NCBI GenBank assembly: GCA_027574665.1
Contig: CM050650.1
Span: forward strand, 52,373,304-52,437,303
Direction of reading: 5' to 3'
Length of the DNA: 64,000 nt
Source: Rhynochetos jubatus
Lineage: Eukaryota > Chordata > Aves > Eurypygiformes > Rhynochetidae
The notes under the pieces: model-generated
Database searches by the model: none
What the model saw: only the letters and a program-made list of their open reading frames with translations
Told to the model about the DNA's origin: nothing
Position numbers and translations under genes: made by a program
In this document: piece after piece, positions 34,985 to 49,580 of the stretch
Numbering within the stretch: position 1 is the stretch's first letter
Layout of the letters: every line of letters begins with the position of its first letter

Positions 34985-37900
34985 GCAGACATACTTTTCT
35001 TAGCTTTTGGTTGCCTCCTTCTATTCACATATGCATAGATCATTGCCATCTGAACAATAAACAAAACCAAACCACATCCAGCTTTAATTAAAAATTCTGT
35101 ACTCTTGTCAAGGGTGTTGCTCACTTTACTATTTATGACATCACTCATGTCTATGAAATTACTACCAGGAGAACAAAACTGGAATACTTTCCCTTTTCAT
35201 TTGCCCAAAACAATGGTCCTGTTGAAAGCTTCTTGGAAAGTTTGACTTAACAGCTTTATGAATAGTACAGCGTTATTGTACACAACTAAGTTACATTAAG
35301 GCTGATTACAAACGCTCTCAAATGAGATCTCTTCATGACACTGTTGATTTTAGGGCTCTTCCTGGTTTGGTTTATATTGAACCATAAAGGCTTAATCATG
35401 CCTTTCACAGCTATTTGAAAAACACATTTGCATACATACTGCAGTTTAAGCCTGTCAGCTTTGTCTGCAGCCGCTGCACTTACTTGGTAGTTTTTAACCC
35501 AGTTGCAAAGGAAAGATAAGCGATAAATTAAGATTATAGCACATCTGTTTCCACAGAGATTGGATAAAATATGGCAGTTTTGTTAACGCAGTAAACAGCT
35601 TAACTGGTGAGAGCAATTTTTTCTTAATATATTTTGCCTGAATAGCTGATATAGACGGATGTTTAAGAAAACAAGTTGGGTTTTTTTTTCTAGTTTCTAA
35701 TAGTAGTAGTTATACCTCTCTCAAAATGTGGCTAGCAAAAGAATTAGATTAAGTGATGTGATTAAACCCAAGATATTCCACACCCATCTGTCGTGCCATC
35801 CTAGACTGGCAGAAGGGACAAAACAAAGTCAGAAACTTTAATACTATAATGAAGCACATCTAAAACTTCAGTCCTGCAGGCTACCCTTCCAGTAAGAAGT
35901 TCCTCAAGAAGCAATATAGATGATGGTATGGCATTATTTCAGGTATTTGAGAGATATTTATATACTGGAGACAACTGTATATAACGAGACAGGGTTTTGC
36001 CAATGATAGATAAATGTTTGTCAAACTATGATTAAATAAAATATAAAATAAAAATAAACTGTGAAAACCCCACAGCTGGCTCCTGCCTTGGCATCTCCAC
36101 AGGGCTCACTCCCTCTCCATCATGGGGAGTCTATCCTCACAGGAGAGGCATCACCAGCCACTCAAGGACCCCTCAAGGCTTCCACCCCATCAACTGCTCG
36201 CAGGCCTTGTCCCCTCCACCAAGGGGCAAGGCAGGGAAGGGGGTTATCCCAGTTTGGGCTCCCCCACCCCCAGTCCAAGACCACTTAATATGCTCGTTCA
36301 GTAACACAACTTTCCTTCTCAAGTGTTTATATTGTGCATAATAGCAGCATAATGTAGGTAAATAAGTAATAATCGCCTTCAAAATGTGCCTTTATCTTAG
36401 AGCAGAAGAAAGAACAGACTGAGGGTTGGGGCAATTATCTCGTCCTTTAGCTCCAGGGAACGGAGCACCAAATAAACATTCATATCAAAGTCAGTAACTA
36501 ATTTGGCCAATTACCTATTCCCACATCCCCACTGAAGTCTCTTGATTGAAGATTGCAAGCATTTATGTTTAGCCTTCAGCTCAGTATTCAGAGTGCCATA
36601 TAGGAACTGACTCTGCATTAAAAATTTATCCATGAGTCACTGCTTAATGTCTATACAAGCTGTATGTACATCTCCATGAGTGGGAAAGCGTCAAAAACAC
36701 TATTATTCTGTCATCACAGACCATCTTTTAGGCATATAAGCACAGAGTCTGTCATGGACTGAATCACCCTTTCAGTCCCCCAAAATCTCTTGATTTGACA
36801 GGCAAATTTAATACACGTGTTAGTATAGCATCTGATAAACTACTCACTGCAGAATTACAGCAAGGTGTTTTAGCACGCACTCAAGAAATGGGTTTTGCTA
36901 GAAGTTTCCTTACTCCTATCCTTCTCCCCTCAAGGGGACAATAGGCAGGCATCTCCATCTCCTCGCTCCTGTAGTGCACAAGAGGGGAAACTCAGCCGCT
37001 ATGCCAGTCCGAGCACGTGTCTGGAATGACTCCCTCCTTGCCCTGGGTATTTAACCAGTACTGAAAGGATGTGCAGGGTAATATGGTAAGACTCAAGGAA
37101 TAAATTCACAAACCAACTCTCTTCCTGTGAGATCTTCAGCAAGTTTAAGCAGATTTAAAACTAAAGTAGCTGCAAAGCTGTCAGTGAAAGCCAAATTTTA
37201 AGAAAATTAGGTTGCCAGAGAGTAATTAAGAACATTCTAGGCCAGAATTCTGCCTTTGTTGTTGGCAGCACACAATCAAATAATATGATGTCTAAATTCA
37301 ATCTGTTGTTTGTTTTAAGTACATCAAACACTTTGGTATGGCATCGGAGGGACAGACTTTTCAGAGATGTATTTTCACAAGGACTTTAAAAAGCAGAGCT
37401 ATACTTTAGCTATGGGTCTTGCTATTCATTTGCAGGCATTAAGATTCTATCATCTGTGGCTGCCCATTTCCTATAACCCTCTGACCTAAGGGCACTGGAC
37501 TTTATAATGATGAATTATTTTCTGAGATATTTACCAGTCAATTACAAAACTTTACATAGAAACACTAAGAAAGAGCACCAAGAGGTAAACCAACAAGATG
37601 ATTTAATTAGCACTGTACGGCCCAGTGGTCTAAAACTGTGGTTCTCAAAGGCTTCACCTGTGCCAGAAGACAATCAGCATCTAGAAGTGATGATTCACTG
37701 CGAAGTTTCCCCCATGCTTTGAATTCTGCTTTTGGGCATCGACAAGAGTTTCTCACAATAGCCATGAGTAGGCACCAATCTCATATTTGGGGTTGCAGTG
37801 GCCAGCAAGCATTCTTCCATTTCTCTCACGTGTAGACCAGACTCCATAAGCACTCGAAGAGCCTTGCCATCATGGCTGAGCCTTTACAACATGCACCTTC

Positions 37901-39064
37901 CCAGCACAGGCACATCTAATTCCAGATGAGCAACGGAAGACAATGACTTCACTTTTCTGTTTGGTTTCTCAAGCAATTCAGGTACTGAGGCTCTCTGAAA
38001 GGTGACAGCTCAGATTTCACTCCATTTTCCCGCCGGAGGGGGTTAATCCCACACGTATTTCATATATGCATTTCAAAGCTGTGTTATATTTTCCTCAACA
38101 GGATTTAATACAACACTGGCATGTTCATATAAGGGGAAAGAATTAACAGAATAAAGGAAGAGACACCAAAACACAATACTAATCCTGCTTTTGGTATGTG
38201 TTAGCCCCCCCAGCTTTTTTACACATCTTACCCTATCTGTACTATGTGAATGTTTATACCTGTTATTCATTCCCACTCATTCATTGTCAGTGTGTGCATG
38301 CCTGTAACTCTTGGTGTTCTCCCTGGAACTGGGGGATTTTAAAAGCTTTTCTGTTAAGGAATTAGGCTCAGAGGCTTTACATTTCCAGTGTTTCCCTCTT
38401 ATGCTGTAAATACTGAAGGATGGAAGTATGACAGTAGTTGTGACCTCTATCTACCTGGGAGGTATTTTTGGCTTTATCACAATGACTACGGTTTAGCAAC
38501 CTATGTCAAAGTTGTAGGTTATTTCATATGTATGCACTTAATCACTCTGCGAGCAACTAGTTGGAGGCTTAACTAGGCAATTAAAAGAAATTAATGACAA
38601 AACTTTTAAGACAAACTTGATTTAGTTTAGCACAATTTTCTACTAGCCACATGGCCCACTTTAACAAACTCCCTTATGCTATTAAATATATGAAAATATA
38701 AACTACATCTAGATGGCCAAATAATCCTCACTGTAAACATCAGCAATTGTCAAGGATGGTCCCATTACAGAAATAAATATGACCCAGAAGTAAATATATA
38801 TATATTTTTAAAAAAACTATGTATTAGGTGTGTAGACTGAGAAGCCCAGGAATTCCATAGGAAGAAGTTAATCCTATTTCAGCCAAGAGGCTACTACTAT
38901 CTACAATACAGTCAACTTCTCATCTGCATTTATTTAATGCTTCTGCATGCTAGAAGTTGGCTTCAATAATCTGTTTTATTTTAATTGCTCACTAGTTTAC
39001 ATTTCTCAAGTACATAATCTGAATTAGATGCTTGGGTTGCCATCCATGCTACTTCTTATAGCTG
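34985..39064. other. Intergenic, no gene recognised
   Basis: AT-rich with a C-rich patch at 36060-36290 that is open for 75 codons on the + strand but of repetitive Pro/Ser/Gln composition. No known repeat or exon was recognised. A TA run is at 38797-38808. Confidence 0.7.
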
Positions 39065-39480
39065 TGGACTACCAAGGGACACCAAGATGATGAAGGAGCA
39101 TCTCTATTATGAGGAAAGGCTGAGAGAGCTGGGACTTTTCAGCCTAGAGAAGACAGAGCTCAGGGGGAGGTCTTATCAAGGCAGGGTGCAAAGGGAGCCA
39201 AGCTCTTTTCAGTGGGGCTCAGTAACAGGACAAGAGGCAATCGGCATGAACTGAAACACAGGATGCTCTCTCTGAATGCTAGGAAACACGTTTTCACTGT
39301 GAGAGTGACCGAGCACTGGTACAGGCTGCCCAGGGAGCTTGTGGAGTCGATCCTTGGAGATATTTAAAATCTGCCTGGGTACAGTCCTGGTAACTGGCTC
39401 TGGGTGGCCCTACTAGAGCAGGGGAGGTTGGACAAGACCTCCAGAAGTCCACCCTCAACCACCCTGAGTCTGTGCAAGTA
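39065..39480 (+). mobile_element. CR1 LINE, 3' fragment, older subfamily
   Basis: Reads GAGGAAAGGCTGAGAGAGCT, TTTTCAGCCTAGAGAAGACA, CACTGTGAGAGTGACCGAGC and GGTTGGACAAGACCTCCAGA, and ends CCCTGAGTCTGTG. This is another CR1 lineage (tail ATTCTGTG), more diverged than the 34 kb copy. Confidence 0.92.
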
Positions 39481-39728
39481 TTTTAAGATTAAAAAGGTTC
39501 TTATTTAGACTATCAGAAGGCTTTATGCTACAAACAAGCCTTTGTACACAGTTAAAAGGTAATGAACTATAAAATTATATTGTTCAATTCTTCCTAGAAA
39601 CAAACAGAGGCAGCCCTTTGTCCAATTATTTGAATCACTGCACCGGGTTCCTAATGCGTATCTTTCACCTTGCCCATCTAGCATCATAATGCAGGAGACA
39701 GAGCAGCTTTTCAGTCCTTGTTTTCCTT

Positions 39729-39757
39729 GCTCTTTACTCATTCTATGAGTAAAGAGC
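39729..39757. repeat. Perfect 13 bp inverted repeat, 3-base loop
   Basis: Arms GCTCTTTACTCAT and ATGAGTAAAGAGC around TCT. Each arm contains TTACTCA/TGAGTAA, close to an AP-1 site. Could form a hairpin in RNA or DNA. Confidence 0.8.
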
Positions 39758-42700
39758 CTTCCTCTTCACCAGAGAGGAAGGTCCTGAACACCAATATATG
39801 TTGGAAAAGTGGCATAACCCAAGAGTGCTGGTTGCCAGAGTTACAAAATTGCTGGTATGATTTTCATATTCCCACTCGGATTTGGCATAGAGTGCTTAAC
39901 CCAGATTTATTTCTTCCTTCATATATACTTCGTACAGCATAGCTAAAGAGCTGGAGGCACGTTGTGGCCCATGCCTGTAATTTCACCACTAACAGCAGGG
40001 AGGCAGTCTCCTGCAGCCACCTCTCCCTCAACTGTTTTAGGTGCAGTAATGGCACAGCTGTAAGGGAACCCAGTCACTCCCCTAGAAATGACTCAAGAGT
40101 AATATTTTTATATATATGTTTACAGATTTTGCAAAAATCTTTATAAGCAGGATAATAAAAAAATACAAAAACAAAATAAACACCCCAATTCCCAATACAA
40201 ACTATACATTATAAATTGAGTCTTGATAGTAAATTGACTGACATGGCTGTGCTAATATGGAATGAAAGTTTACCTTCCAAAAAGCCACGCTAAAGAGACC
40301 ACAATCCTTGTTAGACTATGGATGATGCAAGGACCTAAGAAGCAGCTTCAAATACTCTGAAGACAGCTGTTAGTCTCAGAAAAAGCAACAGACCTCCCTA
40401 GTCCCGTCACACAAGCAAGGCAATTCCTTTTCTGGGAAGGGAAAGACTAAGTAATACCACATTCACCCCAATATGTGGAGGGGTTAAAAAAATCAGCCAA
40501 TAAACAAACCCAAAGCAGTATCCAGAAGCTGTATTACTGTCACGTGAGACACTCCTATGAGGGAGGGGGGGCAAACAAATCTGTGTCAGGCAACCGATAT
40601 GGTCTTCTGTTGCTCTGAGGTTCAAAGCAGTGTCAGGGCAAAAGTCTGGGGAAGCCAACTGCACCAGGTTGCGTGGTGCCCAGCTGCACAAAACTTACTA
40701 GTTTGAGGTTCTGCTTTTCACCTGGGCTCCACAGCAAACAAGTGTTAGGCTGAAAAACACCCTTCACAAACGCACCCCCAGCCCTGCCAGAACTTAACAC
40801 TCTACCCTCCAGCTCGTGACCAAGATTCAGCTTGAAACACCTTCTTTTGAAACAGCAAGGGGGCAAGTAACAGCCACGTGCACACAGACCTGGTGTTTTC
40901 CAAAGGTATTACAAATTAAATTATTTCATTTTAAGTCACAAACAACCCTACAGTTCCTCCTACTCTCCTCCCTGGCTGCCCAACATCAAGCCAAGTCTTT
41001 GAAATCCACCCAGTAAAAAAATTGCTGAAAACAGGTTCATCAGATTGCACTTCTCCTTTGCTCTGGGGACCCAGTATCAGCTTAGCCTCACGGTTTGCCA
41101 TGTTTGACAGTTGTAAGCTACAGATCTCACTTAAATAAAGACACCGATGTAAAAGAGTCAACAGAAAAGGCAACTCCCTGCTCACTTCGGTGCAAACTGA
41201 AGTACCTGTACTGCTAATATCCACAGCTAAAATGGAAAGGAGACAAAACCCAGAAGCCTTTGACTGTCAGGGAAGGTTTAAGAAGGATTAGACCTGATTG
41301 CTACAGTACTGTAAGTTAGATTCAGAGACAATCTTCTGGCTTGCGTGCCATCAAAAGTTCACAGATACAAGTACTCCCAGGTGGCTGCAGTTTCAAGAAT
41401 GTCAGGCTCAGAGAAGGGGAGCTATTCTTACCAGCTCCTTATTTCAAGCCAGGGGGTTTTTTTGAAAAAAACGCAATATTCCTAAAACACGAGTTGTTAT
41501 CAAATCCCAACCCCTACCTATAAATCCAACATGATTTGATCTTAGTACAGTCTATTTATTTTATCTCTATTACTGGTAAATCCTGAAAGAAATCAGTTTT
41601 TGCCCTGCAGCAGTAGATAATCTCTGGAGGCCCTAACAGTATATCATCTACTTCTGTGACTTCATTCTATAAGGGGCCATGCAGCTTCCAAAACCAGACC
41701 CTCTCAGCCCTCTTGTATATTAGCGAGCCTTGCAAACAACTATCGCTGGCATCTGAAGCTGCAAAGCACCCCATAACATAGCGACAAGCAACATGAATTT
41801 ACTGCATTTGAAGAAGATTATTTTCAGCTTTGACTCCAGTGTTTTAGATAAGAGACATATCAGCAGACACTGCTTCCTCACCTTCTCTCCCATGAAGAAA
41901 AAGGGGAGGACCATTACCACACAGACAGCTCATCTTCCAACCATTGCACTCTGGTGCAAAGCAACGCACCTCTACCATTCCAGCCACGCATCCTCCAACC
42001 TCCTTTAGCAGCTGCTGTGGTGGGCTTTCCCACCCCTTCCCCTCCCCACTCCGGCTGCTCCCCTCTACCTTCCCCAGCCCCCAAGACTACCCCTTTCCCA
42101 CCTCACAGCAAGGCACTGGCCTATCTTACCACTGCCTTGAGCTCCATCTCCACCGAGAGCTGCTCACACACAAACCAGAAGGAAGCTTGGAGCAAAGGAA
42201 GAGCAAATGAGCCAGCGAGGAGCTAATTGCTGCTTCACCAGGCACAGCTGGGGGGTAGCTGAGCCCCTGCAGCTGAGGCTCAGGGCAGCTGCCGTGCTAT
42301 GGGACAGCCCCACATGGTGCTTCTATGAGCCACAGCAGCTCTTGACTGCTGTTGGTACTGGTCTGGCCTTTGCCTTTCCCTACCAAATTGCTGTCTCCTG
42401 TGTGTTGCTGGCACAGCTTGATTGTTTTCCAGGGAAAGCGAGAAGATGGTGCCCGAGTGGCAGAGTAAGGCAGGATCCCGGCAGGGACTAAAGCAGGTGG
42501 GAGATGTATGATGCAGCCATGTTTTAATGTCTGGGAAAGATAATCTTGGTTTAAAAGTCACACTAGATCGAGTCTCAAAGAAAGCAAACCTTCTGCTCTT
42601 CTTGGAAACATCCATGACCTTTGCCTGTGCTGGCACTGCGACACCTCCCAGCTGCCAGTTGAGGGTTCCCAACCAGCAATGGTTATGCTGCTTCAGCTGG

Positions 42701-45700
42701 TGAGAGATGACCCTTACTTTTGAGAAATTTGGTGCTGGATTTGATTATTTTGTTTCATCTGTGATCTTTATTCCCCCAAGTATTGCTTAAACATGCTTCT
42801 GATGATGGGGTAAAAGACAGCACTGAAGATAAAGAGGTTGTCCCTCATGGATTATAAATTTAGTTTAGCAAGTCTAAATTCCACTGATCTAGATTTGAGT
42901 GTAGTCTAATCAAATAAAAATTGTTACCTTGGGGGTATGAATGATACATATATAATATAAAGATGCCATTTCATTTTCCAGTTGAAGTCTATAAATGTAA
43001 CTTGTATATTTATGTTTGTGAAGAGATGAATAAAAATTATGGAGATAATATGAAACAAGTTCTAGAATAAAGTCCTGGCTTAATCTTTTTAAAAGTTCTG
43101 AGTTCAGTTTGTTTGTTGCAGCCTGTTTCGTGTTATGCAGAAGCACAAGAGCCAGAAGTACATGCCACAAACCAACCAGGGCCCACCGCACTCTGTCGGT
43201 CTCAGTGATCACTGGACAACGGGGCCTAAATGTGCTATTCAGGTCACCTGGCAGTACCGACGAGAGCTTAGAAAAAGGCAATGTTTCTTTTTCCAAGGCA
43301 GTAGATAAATACTGGCAGTGAAGATACATTCCCCTTACTAGATACAACCGGCTGTTTCATGCTAAACGAGTTGCCCTGTGGTATGGAGGGATGGGGACAT
43401 GCTTTGTATAATACCTCTTTCCGCAAAACCAGTAAAGCAAGTTTAGAAAGAAGTACCACTCCATGCCCCGCTCTGTAGGTAAAGGCTTCTAATTTTTTAT
43501 TAATTCTTTTCTTCTTAGCTTACCCCCACAATTCAAAACATGTGGCTGGGATTACTGTTCTCCATTAACGATAGGCTGTTGGAGGATACGTACAGGTAAG
43601 GTTAGGTCAGCCATTTTACTTATAAACCTAGTTATTCAAGGATTTCTAACATAGATGTAATAGATATTTGTGCTAGATACTATATTAGATACTGGGAGAT
43701 TATTTTTATTCATTAAAAGAGAACAAATAAAAAAGAATTATTTTGCCTTCAAGTTGCATTTGGTGAACACTCATTATTCTTTTGCTCTTCCGGTTATTCA
43801 CCATGTATGAGCAATGTGTTTTGTCCTAAATTCTTGAATCTGGGAACATGTTAATGCCTAAAATACCCTGGTTTAGAAGTACTACTTTTAGTGAGCGAGT
43901 AGGGCAAAGAATTACCCTTAAGTTTTGCAGTTAAAATGAGAAATTCCTGAGTGGTGAATGTGGGTGGGTAATCTGTACAGGAGCAGAGAGCAAGGAGACC
44001 AGTTGTGGGCTTGAAAGGGGCTTACTTAGAGCTTCAACATTCAGCACGGCATGGGGGCATGCAACCATGTTCCATGGCACAAGGTCCACTTCTGCAAGCC
44101 TGTGGCCAGGAGGCCAGAGCAAGGTTGGCCTGAGGAAAACAGTTGGAATACGGAACACGACTATGGGAAAGGAGCCTGGACATGTGCGGAGCAGGCACTG
44201 ACATCTCAAGAGTCACAAGCAAGCCCCTAAGAGCCAAAGTGCAGTAGAGGCTGTGCAAGGGAGGACCTTAAAGAGACTTACTGCAGCCAGATCTGCAGTT
44301 CCAATGTTCCAAGAACACCAGTACCCCACTGGCAGCAGAGCACCAGTCTATTAATTAGTCACATTCCGTTTAGATGATCTCAGAAGTCCCAGCATCGCTG
44401 CTCCTTGTTTTCACGGTGCCCGTCATGCCCAGACAGGTGTACTACTTCTCTGCGAGGCTCTGGGAGTGAAGTGTGAGGAAGGTCACCTCTTGTATTCCCT
44501 TAACTCTGTAGTACAAAAATGCCAGAGACCAGTGACTTGTCACGCTGCTGGCAGAAGTCAGCTGTGTTTCAGTACTTAATGCATTGGATTTGTTTGTTGT
44601 TGTCCCTTTTTTACCATTGTGAGTACAGGCAAGAGTCCCACATGACTTTTAAACATGACTTTGCAGTCTGCAAGCCTTGTGTACCCCCTTGCAGCATGGC
44701 CTTGCCCTGCTGGGAGGTGTCAGAAAAACGTCACACAACCAAATTAAAGCAACAGGTAAAGTTGCATGCTACCCAAAGTCTCCAGGTGTTCCTGTTGTAT
44801 TGCTGACATTGCCTCCACCACAAAGCCAGATGTGATACTTTCTGATACAACCCAGACATTAACTAGACATCCTGGAGTTTGTGTATAGTTTCAAGGTACA
44901 CATATGAATACAAAATCACATGCAAATAAATGGTTTGCAACAAAGTTCTTGTTTTGGCTGGCTGGGTAGTGCTGGTTCTACTTATTCACAGTAATTGAAG
45001 TCCTGGGACAACCGATAATGCTGAAAATAAGAGCTGTGCTTGCTTGGAGAGCTCCAGAGCTAAGCCAGTATCCTGCTTGGAGGGGCTATGTCTTTATTTG
45101 ACTGCTGCTGATAGGATGTGTAACACGAACTCTGCTTACCTGGGAGGCTTGCTGACCCCTGTCAATAGGCTAGCGTAAACAGGATAAAAGTATTGCTGTT
45201 TCTGCATTGGAACAACTAAAACAGTAATAACATTTGGAGCCAATATTTGTCTGCAGTGGCTACAGAGGGAGGACTCTTGCTACTCCTGGCTCTTGGTTTA
45301 TGAATACTGTGGTTGGGTAGTGGAGAGTTTTCAGCTCTCCTGTGGAAACTGTTTTGCCATTTGCTGGGTACCCTTTGCCGTGAAGCTGTGCAAATGTTTA
45401 TGAAGTATCAGCAATAGCTCCGCTGATGCTAACAGGATTATTAGAGCTGCTGTACATGCCAGTCACTTCCCTCTTCTATAGGCTTTTATACTGATGGGAG
45501 AGTAAAATGCAGTACAAATAAATGATGTCTCTCTTTAGCTGGCCCAACCAGTGACACTGCCAATCCAGCATGAGTTATGAGAAAATATCTTTCAGATATA
45601 AGATAATAAGATATAGCTGAAGGTTATCTTGGTTGTCTATTACTTAATTTATGGTTCTGTAGGCATCCCTGCAATGTGTAAAGGCAATAGCCATGGGGAG

Positions 45701-48700
45701 TGGGATGCATGAGCAGAGCGAGAGCTATACAAATGAGTAAGCTGTTCAAGCCACTGTTGTTGCTGTGTCCATTGAACTGAAATAGTAAAGACTCTGATGC
45801 CAATTAACACTTGGGTACGGTAAGACTGAATTCTGCGGTTCCTGAAACAGCCTGCAAAATGCAGGTAAATATAACTATAAACGTTTTTTTAAATAACACT
45901 CACTTAGAGATTATTTTGACTGAGCATGATAGCTACAGAAGACTTGTATAATTATGATAAAAAGTTAAAAAAAAAATTAATTGTTCTTAAAACAAGTCAA
46001 ACTTGCAAAAAATATCCAACGTAAGCTTAAATTTAGACAATTTTATTCCAATTACTGGAATGTATTTAGAAAATATCTCCTCAAATTAGAATTGCTTTAG
46101 CCTCTCAGTTCAACTGTAAAATATTTTCCATGATAGTTTCTTTTCATATTTTAATTGATTGGTAAATTAACACAAGCTGTGACTGAGATAACAGTGCAAA
46201 GCGATGAAATCAGGAGAATTAAAATCTTAGAGGAAACATGCTAGATTTACTGAATTTTGAAGCTTGCCTTCTTACTTTTAGCATGTCTGGCATCAAAGAT
46301 TGACTCAGTCCTTGGCTCATGGAGGGGTTTAGGAGCAGACCTGCTACAGGGTCCTGGGGGCTCTGTCATGGAGCACATCTAAATTTGCAACATAGAGGTG
46401 CAGGCCACATTGAACTCTGTCCCCAGACACTATCAGGCGGATACAAGAAGTGTGACCCCATGACAGCTCACCAGCATATGCCTGGGGCTCCTGCCTGTCC
46501 TCCCCCATGAGCTGCCACTCTCTGTGTGCAGCCAGGGAGTGGGACACATCTGCACATTGGGCTGCTGCCAGCTGGCAGGAGCGCTGGAGCTCAGCGAGGC
46601 AGTGTGACTTCCCACGCCACGTCCACATTCTGCTTGGAGAGATGCTGGCCTGGGGAGAGCAGCTGAGGCAACTGGGACTTCTCCCTTGTTCATTTGGGGG
46701 ATTTGGACTCTTTAGGTTACTTTATTTGTTTTGCAAAATGAATCATATTTAGGAAAGTTTTCATATGCCTGTTAATTTTATTCTTGTGAACATGGAGAGG
46801 GAGCATCTCTCCTGGGTATGAGGAAGATACTTGACCAAAACTGGTTAAGTCAGAAATTTGGAATAGGCATTTGCTGGACAGCACAACACTGTGTACTGCA
46901 GTACTTCACTGAGAAACTCAAGGAAAGGCAAATTGTTCTTCTTTTTCTCCTGTAATTCCTTCTCTTTATCACTGATGTTCATATGGACTGGTACAGTTTT
47001 GTATTAACTCTTGTTACAGTACTTCACATTACTGATTATTTTTGCAACTTGCAGATAATTCCACTTCCTACCACACTATGATCTTCCTTCAGCCGATCAA
47101 TATGTCAGATATAAAACTTAGAACAGTTGTTTTTAGCTTTTATTCACTTGACATTACAGGTGTCAGAGGCATCTAGGAAGAGGCTCCCACCTATTGCTCC
47201 ATATGCTACCATGGCACTGGGGAAAAAGTCCAAGTTTAGGCTCTGGGTCTGTATTTAGTAAAACCAGTCCCAGTTTCAAATCCCTCCCCCACATTTGTGA
47301 CCTCTGTAAATGGGATTTAGACAACAATGAGCTGTGCTACCTTTTCAAAGGCAAAGAGTAAATGAGGGACGTTCCTTTCTGCAAAGGTGATCAGCCATTA
47401 ACTTGTGTTTGGATGCTCTTGTTTTTGCAGCTGCTCTGAGCAGATGATGGAGACGAATAAACACTTAAATACCAGTGCAGCAGGTTATGCCTTTTAGAAT
47501 CTAGTTACAGCTACACATCAAAACTGCCTCACCTATAAACCTGGTCTGTAACCTGCATGACTATAGAAGGATAACAAAAGGTGTCCCTGCATGTCTTGGT
47601 ACCTGCAGTAATGTTCTACTGGGTTTTGCTTGCCACAAAAAAGCAAGCCACCAGAGTTAAGACATGGAGAGGCACTTAAACTTGGATTGCGTTCCTAGAC
47701 ACTGGTTATTAATCTTATTTTACCACCCTACTGTTTACTGAACCAAAGAAAATCCAAGCCTCAGTCACAAATCCTGCTTTTATTTTCTTTCTGTTTTCTC
47801 TTGAAAGGATAAGCAAAGCCTGCTTGCTGGCTAGGTTTTGACAGGACTTTGATTGACGAGGTGCTAACCTTGCACATAGCATACTACACCTGTGTCTTGA
47901 GGTATAACCCACCTACCCATTTTCAAAAAGTCAGTTATGGAGTAGGGTAAAAAATACAACTAGAGGAAGAAACCCCCAACAACTTACAAACTCAGTGAGG
48001 AAGCATTTAATGCAATGTGCAGGGAAGTGACTCCTTAGCCAGCCAGCTGTCTGTTTGCAAGGAAGGAGAAGATGGAGCCCTGGCTGGGTGGGAAGGGGTT
48101 GCCATTGACAGGAGGGTCCCTAGAGAAGGAGGTCTTTGGGGCCAGGCCTGCTGCTGGTGGATGTGCATGGTAAAACCCAATGCTTGTCCCACGTATAGAG
48201 CAACCGTACACAACCATGTGCTGCTCCTCAGTACTTGTATGCCAATGACGGTGAGAAAAGCAGGGGGACTTGAGAGTCTCATACGCTGAGTGACAGTGAC
48301 TTAGTGGTGCTCATCTTTGAGGAAAAACTGCACATATACCCTGGGACCTCTTCAAAGTGAAAACATAGAATCCGTTTGCTTTCCAATAGCACATTTGGTG
48401 CATCGGGGAGGCAACTGCCTTGTATATACTTGGGGTGTTAATGTAGGCAGCCGTTTTAATGAGAAGCAAATGTCCTTCTTGCCAACAGCCAGAACTGCCA
48501 ATATCTCCAGTGACACAGGGGAATGTATCATTCTGTCAAAGCTGTTTGGCAATGCAGCCAGCTTCTTCCTGCACCACCAACTCACCGCTCTGCCGGCGCA
48601 CAGGACATCTGAAACAGCACAGTGAAGTCTCACAAGTCAAAATGTATCATTAATAATACAGAGTGTTCTTAGAAGAGACCTAATCCACTGCAGTGATGGG

Positions 48701-49560
48701 AGGGAATAAGATGTGGGAATGAAGATCTAAGGCAATCAAATTTCCTTGGATCTTTACAACAAGGATACTGTGATGAAGGGAGGAAATTAAAATTTGTTGT
48801 AATCAAAATAGGCACTGCAAATATTTACAGTGAATTATTCATAATCACATATCACTGCATAATATCATGACAGTTTTTCAAGCAGATATCTTTTCCCATT
48901 GCCCTGTTAATGGACCAGATTTCCAGAAGGCTGCAATTCTGTATTGCTCTGAATCACCCAAAGTAATAGCTCTTTCCGTAGATTATGAATTCCTTCTGAC
49001 CGCCAACTCAATTTATAACCTCTAACTTCTGATACACCTTCTGCAGTACATTCCCCACAGTGATCATCTGTAAGTATACTTCATAAGTGTTGGAACCAGT
49101 ATAATTTAGGGATTAATTTGGGCCTCTTAACAGCTGTGATAAATAATAACATCGTTTTATTATTTGTATAACAGGTCTTGAATGAGTACACTAAAAAAGT
49201 ATTCCTGAATCCAGTAATATTACAACAGCTGTTCTATCTATTTACTGTAATTACCCAGAAAAACAAAGCTTTTGATCACCACCCGTCGACCTGGTTACTG
49301 TTAGTGGCTCTGCCACATGCAGAGTCTCACCAGAGATTTATCTTGGTGGTTTTCAAATTGACCTGAATTTTCATATCCATAAATAACTGCAAGCACAAAC
49401 TTGCTAATATGATGGAGTCAGAGCACATTTTATTCAGTTCAGAACTCTAATTGCTAGGCTTACAGTTGGGAATACACTTACGAGTTGTATGGAATATGTT
49501 CAGTTAACAGTTGTTTTTTCCAGAAAGATGGGACAAAAATTGGCACATTGCTTTAACCGA

Positions 49561-49580
49561 CCCCCCCGCCCCCCCCCGCC
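49561..49580. repeat. C-rich homopolymer tract
   Basis: Seven C, G, nine C, G, two C. The minus strand is G-rich and could form a quadruplex; the tract is also likely to vary in length. Confidence 0.85.

Noticed and set aside
36061..36288. Pro/Ser-rich 75-codon frame in a C-rich patch
   Set aside because: Low-complexity composition explains the open frame; no start, splice or domain evidence.
37620..37720. Segment resembling a common repeat phrase (GGTTCTCAAAGGCTT)
   Set aside because: Too short and unspecific to assign to any repeat family.
43140..43240. Exon-like stretch between TTATGCAG and GTCACC
   Set aside because: Poor donor and no neighbouring exons; judged chance.
42910..43347. 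145-codon minus-strand frame, longest outside repeats and exons
   Set aside because: No family resemblance, AT-rich lower half and no conserved motif; overlapping frames on the other strand are equally open.
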